This document shows positions 7,552-16,776 of a stretch of DNA of 64,000 bases, in pieces. The notes under the pieces are model-generated. The model did not search any database and was not told the origin of the DNA. It saw only the letters and a program-made list of their open reading frames with translations. The stretch comes from Streptomyces sp. NBC_00525 (GTDB lineage Bacteria; Actinomycetota; Actinomycetes; Streptomycetales; Streptomycetaceae): contig NZ_CP107834.1 in NCBI RefSeq assembly GCF_036346595.1, positions 1,674,001 through 1,738,000 of the forward strand. The letters run 5' to 3'. The translations under genes and the position numbers were made by a program. Every line of letters starts with the position of its first letter. The stretch's first letter is position 1.

Positions 7552-8708
7552 CCGGCACCACGGCCGGCCGCACGGACCCCGCGACACACCGGCTCCCCGC
7601 CTGGCGCGCCCCCGCCGCCGCGCGCGGCAACGCGCTGCCGGCCGGGGCGTGGTGGCTGTGGGCGCTGGGCCTCGCGACCGCCGCGTCCCGGACCACCAAC
7701 CCGCTGCTGCTCGGGCTGCTGGTGGGGGTCGCGGGCTATGTGGTGGCCGCCCGCCGCACGGACGCGCCGTGGGCCCGCTCGTACGGGATGTTCATTCGGA
7801 TCGGGCTCTTCGTGATCGCGGTCCGGCTGCTGTTCTCCATCGTGCTCGGCTCCCCGATCCCCGGCACGCACACCCTGTTCACGCTGCCCGAGGTGCCGCT
7901 GCCCGACTGGGCGAAGGGCGTCCGGATCGGCGGCCGGGTCACCGCCGAACAACTGCTGTTCGCGCTGTACGACGGGGCGAAGCTGGCGGCCCTGCTGATC
8001 TGCGTCGGCGCGGCGAACTCGCTCGCCAACCCGGCCCGGCTGCTGAAGTCGCTGCCCGGCGCGCTGTACGAGGCCGGGGTGGCCGTCGTCGTGGCGATGA
8101 CGTTCGCGCCGAACATGGTCGCCGACGTGCTGCGGCTGCGCACCGCCCGCCGGCTGCGCGGCCGGCCGACCGGCGGGGTGCGGGCCGTCCTCCAGATCGG
8201 GCTGCCGGTCCTGGAAGGCGCCCTGGAGCGGTCGGTGGCCGTGGCGGCCTCGATGGACGCGCGCGGCTACGGGCGCACCGCCCGCGTCCCGGCCGCCGTC
8301 CGGCACACCACGAACGTCCTCACGCTCGGCGGGCTGCTCGGGGTGTGCGCCGGTACGTACGGGCTGCTGGCCGCCGAGGGCGCCGGCTACGGCGTGCCGC
8401 TGCTGGTGGCCGGGCTGGCCGCCGCGCTGGCGGGGCTGCGGCTGGGCGGGGCGCGTTCGGTGCGGACCCGTTACCGGCCCGACCGGTGGGGGGTACGGGC
8501 CTGGCTGGTCGCCGGGTCCGGCGCGGCGGTCGCGGCCGCGATGATCTGGGCCGGGCACGCCGATCCGGCCGCGCTGCACCCCGGCGTCGTCCCGCTGGTC
8601 GCCCCGGTGCTGCCGCTGTGGCCGGCCGCGGCCGTGCTGCTCGGGCTGCTGCCGGCGGTGGTCGCGCCCGTCCCGCCCTCCCCCACCGGCTTCGAGGAGC
8701 AGCTGTGA
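7548..8708 (+). CDS. ECF transporter transmembrane (T) component, CbiQ/EcfT family
   Basis: A 386-residue membrane protein with several hydrophobic helices and the T-component signature region (MVADVLRLRTARRLRG, then MDARGYGRTAR), the cytoplasmic Ala-Arg-Gly helices that couple to the ATPases. It transmits ATP-driven movement to the substrate-binding S component. It is somewhat longer than CbiQ (about 230-270 residues) because of extra C-terminal helices. Overlaps both neighbours by 4 bp. Confidence 0.85.
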   Translation: MTGTTAGRTDPATHRLPAWRAPAAARGNALPAGAWWLWALGLATAASRTTNPLLLGLLVGVAGYVVAARRTDAPWARSYGMFIRIGLFVIAVRLLFSIVLGSPIPGTHTLFTLPEVPLPDWAKGVRIGGRVTAEQLLFALYDGAKLAALLICVGAANSLANPARLLKSLPGALYEAGVAVVVAMTFAPNMVADVLRLRTARRLRGRPTGGVRAVLQIGLPVLEGALERSVAVAASMDARGYGRTARVPAAVRHTTNVLTLGGLLGVCAGTYGLLAAEGAGYGVPLLVAGLAAALAGLRLGGARSVRTRYRPDRWGVRAWLVAGSGAAVAAAMIWAGHADPAALHPGVVPLVAPVLPLWPAAAVLLGLLPAVVAPVPPSPTGFEEQL

Positions 8709-10450
8709 TCCGGTTCGACGATGTTTCGGTGCGGTACGAGGGCGTGGAGCGCCCCACCCTGTCGGGGATCGACCTCACGGTCCCGGAGGGTGAGCTGGTG
8801 CTGCTCGTCGGGCCGTCCGGGGTCGGCAAGTCGACCCTGCTCGGGGCCGTCTCGGGGCTGGTGCCGCACTTCACGGGCGGCCGGCTCACCGGGCGGGTCA
8901 CGGTCGGCGGGCGCGACACCCGTACGCACAAGCCCCGCGAGCTGGCGGACCTGGTGGGCACGGTGGGCCAGGACCCGTTGTCGCACTTCGTCACGGACAC
9001 CGTCGAGGACGAGCTGGCCTACGGCATGGAGTCGCTGGGCCTGGCCCCGGACGTGATGCGGCGGCGGGTCGAGGAGACCCTGGACCTGCTGGGCCTGGCC
9101 GGGCTGCGCGACCGCCCGATCGCCACGCTGTCCGGCGGGCAGCAGCAGCGGGTCGCGATCGGCTCGGTGCTCACCCCGCATCCGCGCGTCCTGGTCCTCG
9201 ACGAGCCGACGTCCGCGCTGGACCCGGCGGCGGCGGAGGAGGTCCTCGCGGTCCTCCAGCGGCTCGTCCACGACCTGGGCACCACGGTCCTGATGGCGGA
9301 ACACCGGCTGGAGCGCGTGGTGCAGTACGCGGACCAGGTCGTCCTGCTGCCCTCGCCGGGCGCCGCCCCGGTGATGGGGACGCCCGCCGAGGTGATGGCC
9401 CTCTCCCCGGTGCACCCGCCGGTCGTCGCGCTCGGGCGCCTCGCCGGCTGGGAGCCGCTGCCGCTCTCGGTCCGTGACGCCCGCCGCCGCGCCGCGGATC
9501 TGCGGGCCCGCCTGGCGGACGCGGAGCCGGCCGCCCACCGGGGAGCGCCGGACTCGTCCGGCGCCGTCCACCCGGCCGCACCCCTCCCGCCGCTCCGCCC
9601 CGCGCCCCGCCGCGGCGTCCTCGCCCGGCTGTTCGGGCGTACCCCTGGTGCCGGGCCCGTACCGGAGTCCGCGCCCGCGCCCGGCGACACCGCCGCCGCC
9701 CGCGTCGAGCGGCTGGGCGTGCGGCGCGGCCGGGTCGAGGCGCTGCGCCGGGTCTCGCTCACCGTGCACGCGGGCGAGACGGTGGCCCTGATGGGCCGCA
9801 ACGGCGCCGGCAAGTCCACGCTGCTCGGCGCCCTCGTCGGCATGGTCGAGCCCACCTCGGGCACCGTGCTGACCGGGGGCCGGGCCCCGCACCGCACCCC
9901 GCCGCGAGAGATGGTGCGCCGCGTCGGTCTCGTACCGCAGGAGCCCCGCGATCTGCTGTACGCGGACACTGTCGCCGCCGAGTGCGCGGCGGCGGACGCC
10001 GACGCGGGGGCGGAGCCGGGCCGTTGCCGGGCCCTGGTCTCCGAGCTGCTGCCGGGTGTGGCGGACGACACGCACCCCCGCGATCTGTCCGAGGGGCAGC
10101 GCCTCGCGCTGGCCCTCGCCCTGGTGCTCACCGCACGGCCGCCGCTGCTCCTGCTGGACGAGCCGACGCGGGGTCTGGACTACGCGGCGAAGGCCCGGCT
10201 GGTGCGGGTGCTGCGGGCGCTCGCGGCGGAGGGCCACGCGATCGTGCTGGCCACCCATGACGTGGAGCTGGCCGCCGAGCTGGCGCACCGGGTGGTGATC
10301 CTCGCGGACGGGGAGGTCGTCGCGGACGGGCCGACCGCCGAGGTGGTGGTGTCCTCGCCGGCGTTCGCCCCGCAGACGGCCAAGGTGCTCGCCCCGCAGG
10401 AGTGGCTCACGGTCTCGCAGGTGCGCGCGGCGCTCGGGGGTGGCGCGTGA
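8705..10450 (+). CDS. ECF transporter ATPase, two ABC domains fused in one chain (EcfA1-EcfA2 type)
   Basis: A 581-residue protein with two complete nucleotide-binding domains. First: Walker A GPSGVGKST, signature LSGGQQQR, Walker B VLVLDEPTSALDP. Second: Walker A GRNGAGKST, signature LSEGQRLAL, Walker B LLLLDEPTRGLDY. A Pro/Ala-rich linker (about residues 270-330) joins them. It powers the ECF importer. The GTG start at 8705 overlaps the T-component stop; the much longer upstream frame is an antisense-like extension and is not used. Confidence 0.9.
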   Translation: MIRFDDVSVRYEGVERPTLSGIDLTVPEGELVLLVGPSGVGKSTLLGAVSGLVPHFTGGRLTGRVTVGGRDTRTHKPRELADLVGTVGQDPLSHFVTDTVEDELAYGMESLGLAPDVMRRRVEETLDLLGLAGLRDRPIATLSGGQQQRVAIGSVLTPHPRVLVLDEPTSALDPAAAEEVLAVLQRLVHDLGTTVLMAEHRLERVVQYADQVVLLPSPGAAPVMGTPAEVMALSPVHPPVVALGRLAGWEPLPLSVRDARRRAADLRARLADAEPAAHRGAPDSSGAVHPAAPLPPLRPAPRRGVLARLFGRTPGAGPVPESAPAPGDTAAARVERLGVRRGRVEALRRVSLTVHAGETVALMGRNGAGKSTLLGALVGMVEPTSGTVLTGGRAPHRTPPREMVRRVGLVPQEPRDLLYADTVAAECAAADADAGAEPGRCRALVSELLPGVADDTHPRDLSEGQRLALALALVLTARPPLLLLDEPTRGLDYAAKARLVRVLRALAAEGHAIVLATHDVELAAELAHRVVILADGEVVADGPTAEVVVSSPAFAPQTAKVLAPQEWLTVSQVRAALGGGA

Positions 10451-11274
10451 GCGGCGGGGAGCGGCGCGGCGGCGGTCCGGTCCGGCTGGGGCCGCGCGCG
10501 GTCGTGGCGCTGGTGCTGATCAGTGCCATCGGGGTGGCCGCCTTCGGCTGGCCGCTGCTCGCGGACGCGGACTCGGGGCTGGCGCACGCGCAGGACGCAC
10601 CGTGGCTGTTCGCCGCGCTGCTGCCGCTGCTGGTCGGGGTGGTGGTCGCGATGATCGCGGACGCCGGCCTGGACGCGAAGGCGGTGGCGATGCTGGGGGT
10701 GCTGGCCGCGGTGGGGGCGGCGCTGCGCCCGCTGGGGGCGGGCACGGCGGGCCTGGAGCCGATGTTCTTCCTGATGGTGCTGAGCGGGCGGGTGCTGGGG
10801 CCGGGGTTCGGCTTCGTGCTGGGGTCGGTGACGATGTTCGCGTCCGCGCTGCTCACCGGCGGGGTGGGGCCGTGGATGCCGTTCCAGATGCTGTCGATGA
10901 GCTGGTTCGCGATGGGCGCGGGCCTGCTGCCGGGCCCGGACCGGCTGCGCGGGCGCGGTGAGCTGCTGATGCTCGCCGGGTACGGGGCGGTCGCGTCGTT
11001 CGCGTACGGCACGGTCATGAATCTGTACGGGTGGACGATCGTTCCGGGGCTCGCCTCGGGCATCTCGTTCCGGCCGGGTGATCCGCTGGGCGACAACCTG
11101 GTGCGCTTCCTGGCGTACTGCGCGACGACGTCGCTGGGCTGGGACCTGGGCCGGGCCGTGCTCACGGTGGTCCTCACGCTGACGGTCGGGGCGCCGCTGC
11201 TGAAGGCGCTGCGCAGGGCGACCCGGCGGGCTTCCTTCGAGGCCCAGGTCACATTCGGCGCGGCTTCGGAGTGA
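10447..11274 (+). CDS. ECF transporter substrate-binding (S) component
   Basis: A 275-residue integral membrane protein with about six helices, containing the S-component type segments MFFLMVLSGRVLGPGFGFVL and MPFQMLSMSWFAMGAGLLPG, and a tryptophan-rich loop. S components give ECF importers their specificity. The B12 riboswitch in front of the operon makes a corrinoid the likely substrate, although the sequence alone does not prove this. GTG start overlaps the ATPase stop (GTGA). Confidence 0.8.
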   Translation: MSGGERRGGGPVRLGPRAVVALVLISAIGVAAFGWPLLADADSGLAHAQDAPWLFAALLPLLVGVVVAMIADAGLDAKAVAMLGVLAAVGAALRPLGAGTAGLEPMFFLMVLSGRVLGPGFGFVLGSVTMFASALLTGGVGPWMPFQMLSMSWFAMGAGLLPGPDRLRGRGELLMLAGYGAVASFAYGTVMNLYGWTIVPGLASGISFRPGDPLGDNLVRFLAYCATTSLGWDLGRAVLTVVLTLTVGAPLLKALRRATRRASFEAQVTFGAASE

Positions 11275-11576
11275 GGGCACCCACAGGACTTTGGTCCCGT
11301 ACTAGGCGGGGTAGGAGGCGCGGGGCCGGACCGCAGGGCCCCGGCGCATCCGCCGTGACCTGCTATGAAGCGTTTTGAGGGGGTTCGGGACCTTCGGCCC
11401 CGGGTGCGAGGCGGGGTCGTATCGGGGGTCGTTGCCACGGCCGAACGGCGCCGCTAAGACTGGAACCCGTCGCCGAGCACCGCAGGTCCTCACCCGGATC
11501 ACGGTCAACGAGCGCCGGTCCACGCAGGATTCGGACCGAGCCCGCGACTCCCCCGTTCCCAACCGTTAGGTTCCCT
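11275..11576 (+). promoter_or_regulatory. Long structured leader of the transglycosylase gene; candidate c-di-AMP (ydaO-type) riboswitch
   Basis: There is no gene in these 300 bp. The 3' half is rich in paired segments and has elements reminiscent of ydaO/c-di-AMP aptamers: GGCCGAACGGCG followed by GGAACCCG, then ACCGAGCCCGCGACTCC near the end. Streptomyces resuscitation-factor and cell-wall hydrolase genes are known c-di-AMP riboswitch targets, and a small transglycosylase follows. I cannot fold or score it, so this is a candidate only. Confidence 0.35.
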
Positions 11577-12017
11577 GTGTCGTTCGCCCGTAACCTCGTC
11601 TCCGCGCCCCGCATCTCCCGTCGCAAGGCCGCCGCTGCCGGCGCCACCGTTCTGCTGGGCGCCACCGGCCTCGGCCTGGGGGTCTCCTCCACGGCCATGG
11701 CGGCCCCGTCCGCCGTGCCGACGTCCGCCGGGAGTGCCCAGGACACGGCGCGGCAGATGATCGGTGACGGCGCCCAGTTCCAGTGCTTCAGCAACATCGT
11801 CAGCCACGAGAGCGGCTGGAACCCGACCGCGACCAACGCCTCCTCCGGTGCCTACGGCCTGGTCCAGGCGCTGCCCGCGTCGAAGATGGCGTCGGCCGGT
11901 TCCGACTGGAAGACCAACCCCGGTACGCAGATCAAGTGGGGTCTGGACTACATGAACTCCCGCTACGGCAGCCCCTGCGCCGCCTGGTCCTTCTGGCAGG
12001 CCAACAACTGGTACTGA
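11577..12017 (+). CDS. Secreted lytic transglycosylase-like (aggregation-promoting factor type) protein
   Basis: A 146-residue exported protein: signal peptide to about residue 43, then a short SLT/lysozyme-fold domain with the catalytic-glutamate motif SHESGWNP, the SSGAYGLVQALPASKM substrate-groove segment and a Trp-rich end. Similar proteins cleave peptidoglycan during growth or germination. GTG start directly after a long leader; a strong terminator follows 30 bp after the stop, so it is probably monocistronic. Confidence 0.85.
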   Translation: MSFARNLVSAPRISRRKAAAAGATVLLGATGLGLGVSSTAMAAPSAVPTSAGSAQDTARQMIGDGAQFQCFSNIVSHESGWNPTATNASSGAYGLVQALPASKMASAGSDWKTNPGTQIKWGLDYMNSRYGSPCAAWSFWQANNWY

Positions 12018-12046
12018 TCGGGCCCGTCCCGGACAGCCGGTGATCA

Positions 12047-12083
12047 CCGAAGCCCCGACCGCCTCGCGCGGCCGGGGCTTCGG
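12047..12083 (+). terminator. Terminator hairpin after the transglycosylase gene
   Basis: CCGAAGCCCCG (12047-12057) pairs perfectly with CGGGGCTTCGG (12073-12083) around a 15-nt loop. No T tract follows, as is common in Streptomyces. Confidence 0.75.
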
Positions 12084-12171
12084 CCTGTCCGGGTGCCGGT
12101 GAGCATCCCCGTACGCCCGCCCGCACCTCCACTCGTACCCCGGTCCGAATGCAGAACGGGCGCACGGAATC

Positions 12172-13149
12172 ATGGCGGGCATGTCCGCCCTGCTCTCCGG
12201 CTTCGCCCCCATCTGGGTCCTGACCGGCATCGGCTACGCGGTCGGGCGCGGTGGACTCCTCGGGGAGCGGGCGGAGGCGGTGCTCGGCCGGTTCGTCTTC
12301 CACGTGGCCATGCCCGCGGCCCTGTTCACCCTGGTGTCGGGGGCGAGCCCGGACGTCTTCGGTCATCCGTCGATGGTGGCGTTCGCCGCGAGTACGGCGG
12401 TGGCCGCCGGTGCCGGGTTCGTCCTGGCGCGGCGGGTCTTCGGCCGGGACCGGGCCGGGGCGGCGATCGGCGCGATGACCTCGGGCCAGGTGAACTCCGC
12501 CAATCTCGGCATTCCGGTGGCGGTGCAGGTGCTGGGCGACGCCTCGTTCGTGGCGCAGGTCATCCTCTTCCAGGTACTGGTGCTCTCGCCGGTGATCCTG
12601 ACGCTGCTGGACTCCGGGACGCGCGGCGGCGGGAAGGGGGAGCCGGGCGTGCGGCGGGGCGGCGGGGTCCGCCGGATGCTCACCATGCCCGTGCGCAACC
12701 CGATCATCCTGGCCTCGCTGCTCGGGGTGGCCGTCTCGGCGTCCGGGCTGCGGCTGCCGGCCGCGCTGACGCATCCGTGCGAGGTGCTGGGCGCGGCTGC
12801 GGTGCCCACGGCCCTGATCACGCTCGGCCTGTCGCTGCACCGGGGGCCGGGCGGGGGCGAGGGGCGCGGGGGGCGCGGAAGCCGGGCGGAGACGGCGGTC
12901 GTCGTCGCGGTGAAGACGCTGGGGCAGCCGCTGGTCGCACTGCTGGTGGCGGGCCCGCTGCTGGGGCTGGCGGACGACCGGCTGCTGGCGGTGGTGCTGT
13001 GCGCGGCGCTGCCCTCGGCGCAGAACTCGTTCATCTACGCCCGTGAGTACGGCCTGGACACCGGGCCGGCCCGCGACGCGATCGTGGCGTCCACGCTGGT
13101 GTCGATGGTCACGCTGTCGGTGGCGGCCTGGGCGCTGGGGGGCCGGTGA
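12172..13149 (+). CDS. AEC family (auxin efflux carrier-like) transporter
   Basis: A 325-residue membrane protein with about ten helices in two halves, typical of the AEC family: LSGFAPIWVLTGIGYAVGR opening, VNSANLGIPVAVQVLGD in the first half and AVPTALITLGLSL in the second. Bacterial AEC proteins export small acids such as malate or other anions; the substrate cannot be read here. ATG 12181 is a possible alternative start. A Gly/Arg-rich cytoplasmic loop separates the halves. Confidence 0.85.
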   Translation: MAGMSALLSGFAPIWVLTGIGYAVGRGGLLGERAEAVLGRFVFHVAMPAALFTLVSGASPDVFGHPSMVAFAASTAVAAGAGFVLARRVFGRDRAGAAIGAMTSGQVNSANLGIPVAVQVLGDASFVAQVILFQVLVLSPVILTLLDSGTRGGGKGEPGVRRGGGVRRMLTMPVRNPIILASLLGVAVSASGLRLPAALTHPCEVLGAAAVPTALITLGLSLHRGPGGGEGRGGRGSRAETAVVVAVKTLGQPLVALLVAGPLLGLADDRLLAVVLCAALPSAQNSFIYAREYGLDTGPARDAIVASTLVSMVTLSVAAWALGGR

Positions 13150-13218
13150 GCGGCCGTGAGCCGTTCGAGTGGCGGGTGGCCGGGGGCGGGCCGATGCTTG
13201 AGGAGCGACGATCCACAT

Positions 13219-13265
13219 ACCGAAGGGGTGCGGGGACGTTCCACGTTTCCCCTCACCCCTTCGGT
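13219..13265. terminator. Bidirectional terminator between convergent genes
   Basis: ACCGAAGGGGTG (13219-13230) pairs with CACCCCTTCGGT (13254-13265), with an inner GGGGA/TCCCC pairing. It lies between the AEC gene and the leftward GT87-PAP2 gene, serving both. Confidence 0.75.
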
Positions 13266-15265
13266 CAGGTCCGGGCCTCCAGCGCCCGGCCCGCGTCCTC
13301 CGGTGCCGCGGGTGCCGGCGGGGCGGCGCGCGACCGGCGCGGCCCGGTGAGCACGTACGTGATCAGGAAGCCGAGCGCGACGACGGTCGCCCCGCCCACC
13401 GCGTCCAGCACCCAGTGGTTGGCGGTCGCGACGATCGCGGAGACGGTGAACAGCGGATGCAGCGCGCCGAGCGCCTTCATCCACGGTTTCGGGGCGAGCA
13501 GCACGACGATCACCCCGCACCACAGGGACCAGCCGAAGTGCAGCGAGGGCATCGCCGCGTACTGGTTGGTGACGGCCGTCAGCGCCCCGTAGTCGGGCTG
13601 GGCGAAGTCCTGGACGCCGTGGACCGTGTCGATGAAGCCGAGGCCGGGCATCAGCCGAGGCGGGGCGAGCGGGTAGAGCCAGAAGCCGACGAGGGCCAGC
13701 AGGGTGGCGAGGCCGAGGGCGGTGCGCGCCCAGCGGTAGTCGGCGGGGCGGCGTACGTACAGCACGGCGAGGATGGCCAGCGGCACGAGGAAGTGGAAGG
13801 TCGCGTAGTAGTAGTCGAAGAAGGCCCGCAGCTCGCCGGTGCGGGCGACCGCGTGGTTGAGGGCGTGTTCGATGTCGATGTGCAGCCGGCGCTCGACGGA
13901 GTGGATCTGCCGGCCGTGCCGTTCGGCGGTCTCCCGTCCAGCCGTGGCGGCCAGCCGGATGTGCGCGTACGCGGAGTAGACGACCCGCAGCAGCAGCAGT
14001 TCGAGAAGCAGGTTGGGCCGGCCGAGGGCCCGCCGCAGCGGCAGGAGCGGGGTCCGGCGGGAGGCGGCGGGCTCCGCGTACGCGGTGGGCAGCGGCCGCC
14101 GCCAGTACGGGGAGGTGCGCGGCAGGAACGGGGCGGCGCAGGCGGCCCCGAGCGCGGCGATGAGCAGCACGTTGTCGCGTACCGGGAACGCCGCCCCGAT
14201 GTTCGGCAGCAGCACGGTGCCCGGCAGGGTGGTGACCAGGACCACGACGGCCGGCCACACCATGCGGTCCGAGGCGCGCCGGCCCGCCCGGCCGACCACG
14301 GCGAGCAGCACCCACAGCAGCTGGTGCTGCCAGGCGGTCGGGGACACGGCGACGGCGACGCAGCCGGTGACGGCCACGGCGAGCAGGAGCTGCCCGTCGT
14401 GCGCGTACCGCACGGCGCGGCGCAGGCCGATGGCGCAGACGGCGGCGCCGAGCGCCAGGAACAGCGCGATCTCCGGCGGCCCGGTCAGGCCGGATCGCAG
14501 CAGCGCCCCGTGCAGGGACTGGTTGGCGAGGCTGTCGGCCTGGTCGCCGAGTCCGGCCCCGGCGACGTGGTGCACCCAGTACGTCCATGAGTCGTGCGGC
14601 ATGACGGCCCAGGCCAGGGCGGTGCAGCCGGCGAAGGCGGCGGTGGCGGTGAGCGCGGCGCGGCGCCGGCCGGTGAGCCGGAGCAGGACCGCGAAGAGGA
14701 GCACGGTCGGCTGGAGAGCGGCGGCGACGCCGATCAGGACCCCGGCCCTGCGCTCCCCGCGCACGGCGAAGAGGCCGACGAGGACCAGGAGGACGGGCAG
14801 GATGCTGACCTGGCCGAGGTGGAGGGCCTCGCGCACCGGCAGCGAGAGCATGAGCAGGCTGATCGCGACGGGTGCGGCGAGCAGGGCGGTGCGCCGGCCG
14901 ACCGGGCCGGGCAGGGCGCGGGCCGCGACGACGCCGAGGGCGGCGACCAGCAGCAGCGATCCGAAGGTCCAGGCGACGCCGAGGCTCTGTTCGGCGGTAC
15001 GGGTGAGCGGCTTGAGGACGAGCCCGGCGAACGGCGTGCCGGTGAAGTGGTCGGTGTCGTAGAGCGAGCCGGGTACGTGGAGCACGCTGTGCGGGCCGAT
15101 CCAGGTCTCCAGATCGGTGAGCCGTTCGCCCGGCGGCCGGCGCAGGACGACCGCCATCTGCCGCAGGGCCAGCGCGGCCACGATCAGCCAGAGCACCGCC
15201 CGTGCCGCGGTGGTCCTGGGTCCCGCCGTCGCGCTTCCGCTGCCGCCGTGCTCCGCGTTCGCCAC
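13265..15265 (-). CDS. Bifunctional glycosyltransferase 87 / PAP2 phosphatase membrane protein
   Basis: A 666-residue membrane protein. The first ~430 residues resemble GT87 (polyprenyl-phosphate-sugar dependent mannosyltransferase-like): many helices with an extracytoplasmic loop LTDLETWIGPHSVLHVPGSL. The last ~230 residues form a PAP2 domain of the inositolphosphotransferase type with the catalytic motifs MPSLHFGWS and ATANHWVLDAVGG. It probably works on lipid-linked sugars or cell-envelope lipids. The GTG at 15265 follows GGGAGGAA at a good distance; upstream in-frame codons lack a ribosome-binding site. Confidence 0.85.
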   Translation of the reverse strand: MANAEHGGSGSATAGPRTTAARAVLWLIVAALALRQMAVVLRRPPGERLTDLETWIGPHSVLHVPGSLYDTDHFTGTPFAGLVLKPLTRTAEQSLGVAWTFGSLLLVAALGVVAARALPGPVGRRTALLAAPVAISLLMLSLPVREALHLGQVSILPVLLVLVGLFAVRGERRAGVLIGVAAALQPTVLLFAVLLRLTGRRRAALTATAAFAGCTALAWAVMPHDSWTYWVHHVAGAGLGDQADSLANQSLHGALLRSGLTGPPEIALFLALGAAVCAIGLRRAVRYAHDGQLLLAVAVTGCVAVAVSPTAWQHQLLWVLLAVVGRAGRRASDRMVWPAVVVLVTTLPGTVLLPNIGAAFPVRDNVLLIAALGAACAAPFLPRTSPYWRRPLPTAYAEPAASRRTPLLPLRRALGRPNLLLELLLLRVVYSAYAHIRLAATAGRETAERHGRQIHSVERRLHIDIEHALNHAVARTGELRAFFDYYYATFHFLVPLAILAVLYVRRPADYRWARTALGLATLLALVGFWLYPLAPPRLMPGLGFIDTVHGVQDFAQPDYGALTAVTNQYAAMPSLHFGWSLWCGVIVVLLAPKPWMKALGALHPLFTVSAIVATANHWVLDAVGGATVVALGFLITYVLTGPRRSRAAPPAPAAPEDAGRALEART

Positions 15266-15480
15266 GCTGTGCCGTTCCTCCCGAGGTCTGCCACCGGCCG
15301 ACTGTCCGGCATGTGTAGAACCTTCGCACTGTGTTACGGGATAGGCACAATCAACCCGCTCTTCGAAATTCACCCCCATTTGTCCTAAAAGATGCCCGGT
15401 CAGGTGTGCGGAACGGCCGGAACCGGCGTGCGTCCGCGCACGTCTGAGCCCGTGATCAGCAACGACGGGGAGGACGGAAG

Positions 15481-16647
15481 ATGCGGCGCGCGCGGAGAGA
15501 ACGCGGGACGGGCAAGGGGGCGCGCGGCTGGGCGGCCCGTGCGCTCTCCCTGGCCCTGATCCTGGTGTCGTTGCAGCTGGGATCGTTGATCGCGCCGGCG
15601 TACGCCTGCGGGTGCGGGGCGATGGTGGTGGACCGCGAGAGCAGGGTCGCGGTGGACCGGGAGACGTCGGCGGTGGGCTGGGACGGCCGCACCGAGCAGA
15701 TCGTGATGCGGCTGAGCGTCCGGGGCGACGCGCCCGACGCGGCCTGGATCATGCCCGTGCCGAACCGCGCCACGGTCGAGCTGGGCGACGCCGAGCTGTT
15801 CACGGAGCTGGAGGCGATCACCGCGCCGGTCCACGAGGAGCGGCACTATTTCTGGCCGCGCGAGAAGGACTGGCCGTTCGGCGGCTCGGACCACGCGGTG
15901 GGCGACAGCGCCGCCGGGCCCCGGGCGCCCGCGCCGGTCGAGGTCGTCGGCCGGGAGCGGCTGGGCCCCTTCGACGTGGCCCGGCTGGCGGCGACGGACC
16001 CGGAGGCGCTGGAGGGCTGGCTGACGGAGAACGGCTTCGAGCTGCCGGACCGCCTCGCCACCGCCCTGACCCCGTACGTGGAGCAGAAGTGGGAGTACGT
16101 TGCGGTGCGGCTGGCGCCGCGGGACCGGGGGGCCACGCTGAGCGGCACGCTCGACCCGCTGCGGCTGCGGTTCGCCAGCGACCGGCTGGTCTATCCGATG
16201 CGCCTGTCGAAGCTGGCCGCCACCCCGCAGTCCCTGGACCTGTACGTGCTGGCCGACCACCGCATGGAGCCGCGCGGCACGATCGGCGGGCGGCCCGCGA
16301 AGGTCTCCTACGCCGGCCGGGTGGACCCGGCGGCGGAGCCGTACGAGGCGCTGTCGGCGGTCACCGGCGACAAGCCGGTCTTCGTGACGGCGATGCACCA
16401 GTACTTCCCGACGCCGGAGCGGATCAACGGCGACCACGAACTGCTGGCGACCGCCGAGGACACCCCGTACCGGACGGTGATCCACCGGGAGACGCTGCTG
16501 ACCTGGGGCGGCATCCCGGCCTGGCTGCTGACGCTGCTCGCCGGCGCGGCGGCGGTGGTCGTGACCGTGCTGCTGCTGGTACGCGCCCGGCGCCGGCGCC
16601 CGGTGACGCCCCCGGCCCCGGTCCTCACCCCGCCGCCGCTGCGGTGA
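15481..16647 (+). CDS. DUF2330 domain-containing secreted, membrane-anchored protein
   Basis: A 388-residue protein with a signal sequence ending at PAYA, directly followed by the Cys motif ACGCGAMVV characteristic of DUF2330, then an AWIMPVPNRATVELGD segment. A C-terminal membrane helix (WLLTLLAGAAAVVVTVLLLV) and Arg/Pro tail anchor it with the large domain outside. Function unknown. ATG follows GGGGAGGACGGAAG. Confidence 0.85.
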   Translation: MRRARRERGTGKGARGWAARALSLALILVSLQLGSLIAPAYACGCGAMVVDRESRVAVDRETSAVGWDGRTEQIVMRLSVRGDAPDAAWIMPVPNRATVELGDAELFTELEAITAPVHEERHYFWPREKDWPFGGSDHAVGDSAAGPRAPAPVEVVGRERLGPFDVARLAATDPEALEGWLTENGFELPDRLATALTPYVEQKWEYVAVRLAPRDRGATLSGTLDPLRLRFASDRLVYPMRLSKLAATPQSLDLYVLADHRMEPRGTIGGRPAKVSYAGRVDPAAEPYEALSAVTGDKPVFVTAMHQYFPTPERINGDHELLATAEDTPYRTVIHRETLLTWGGIPAWLLTLLAGAAAVVVTVLLLVRARRRRPVTPPAPVLTPPPLR

Positions 16648-16776
16648 GCCGGGCCCGGCCGGCACCGGCGGCCGACCGATGATCCGGATGTGCGTACGAG
16701 GAGTGAGGCGTCACCGGTACCCGTCACCCTCGAAATCACGTGGCCCATACATGTGTGCGGTGCCCAGAATGGCCCC

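Noticed and set aside
7136..10450. A 1104-codon frame suggesting a giant ABC protein
   Set aside because: The first 523 codons overlap the SCO2322-type and EcfT genes in a different frame and look like out-of-frame translation. The real start is GTG 8705, overlapping the ecfT stop.
13035..15350. A second long frame on the same strand as the GT87-PAP2 gene
   Set aside because: Translation is Arg/Pro/Ala-rich without domains and is a shadow frame of the 13265-15265 gene.
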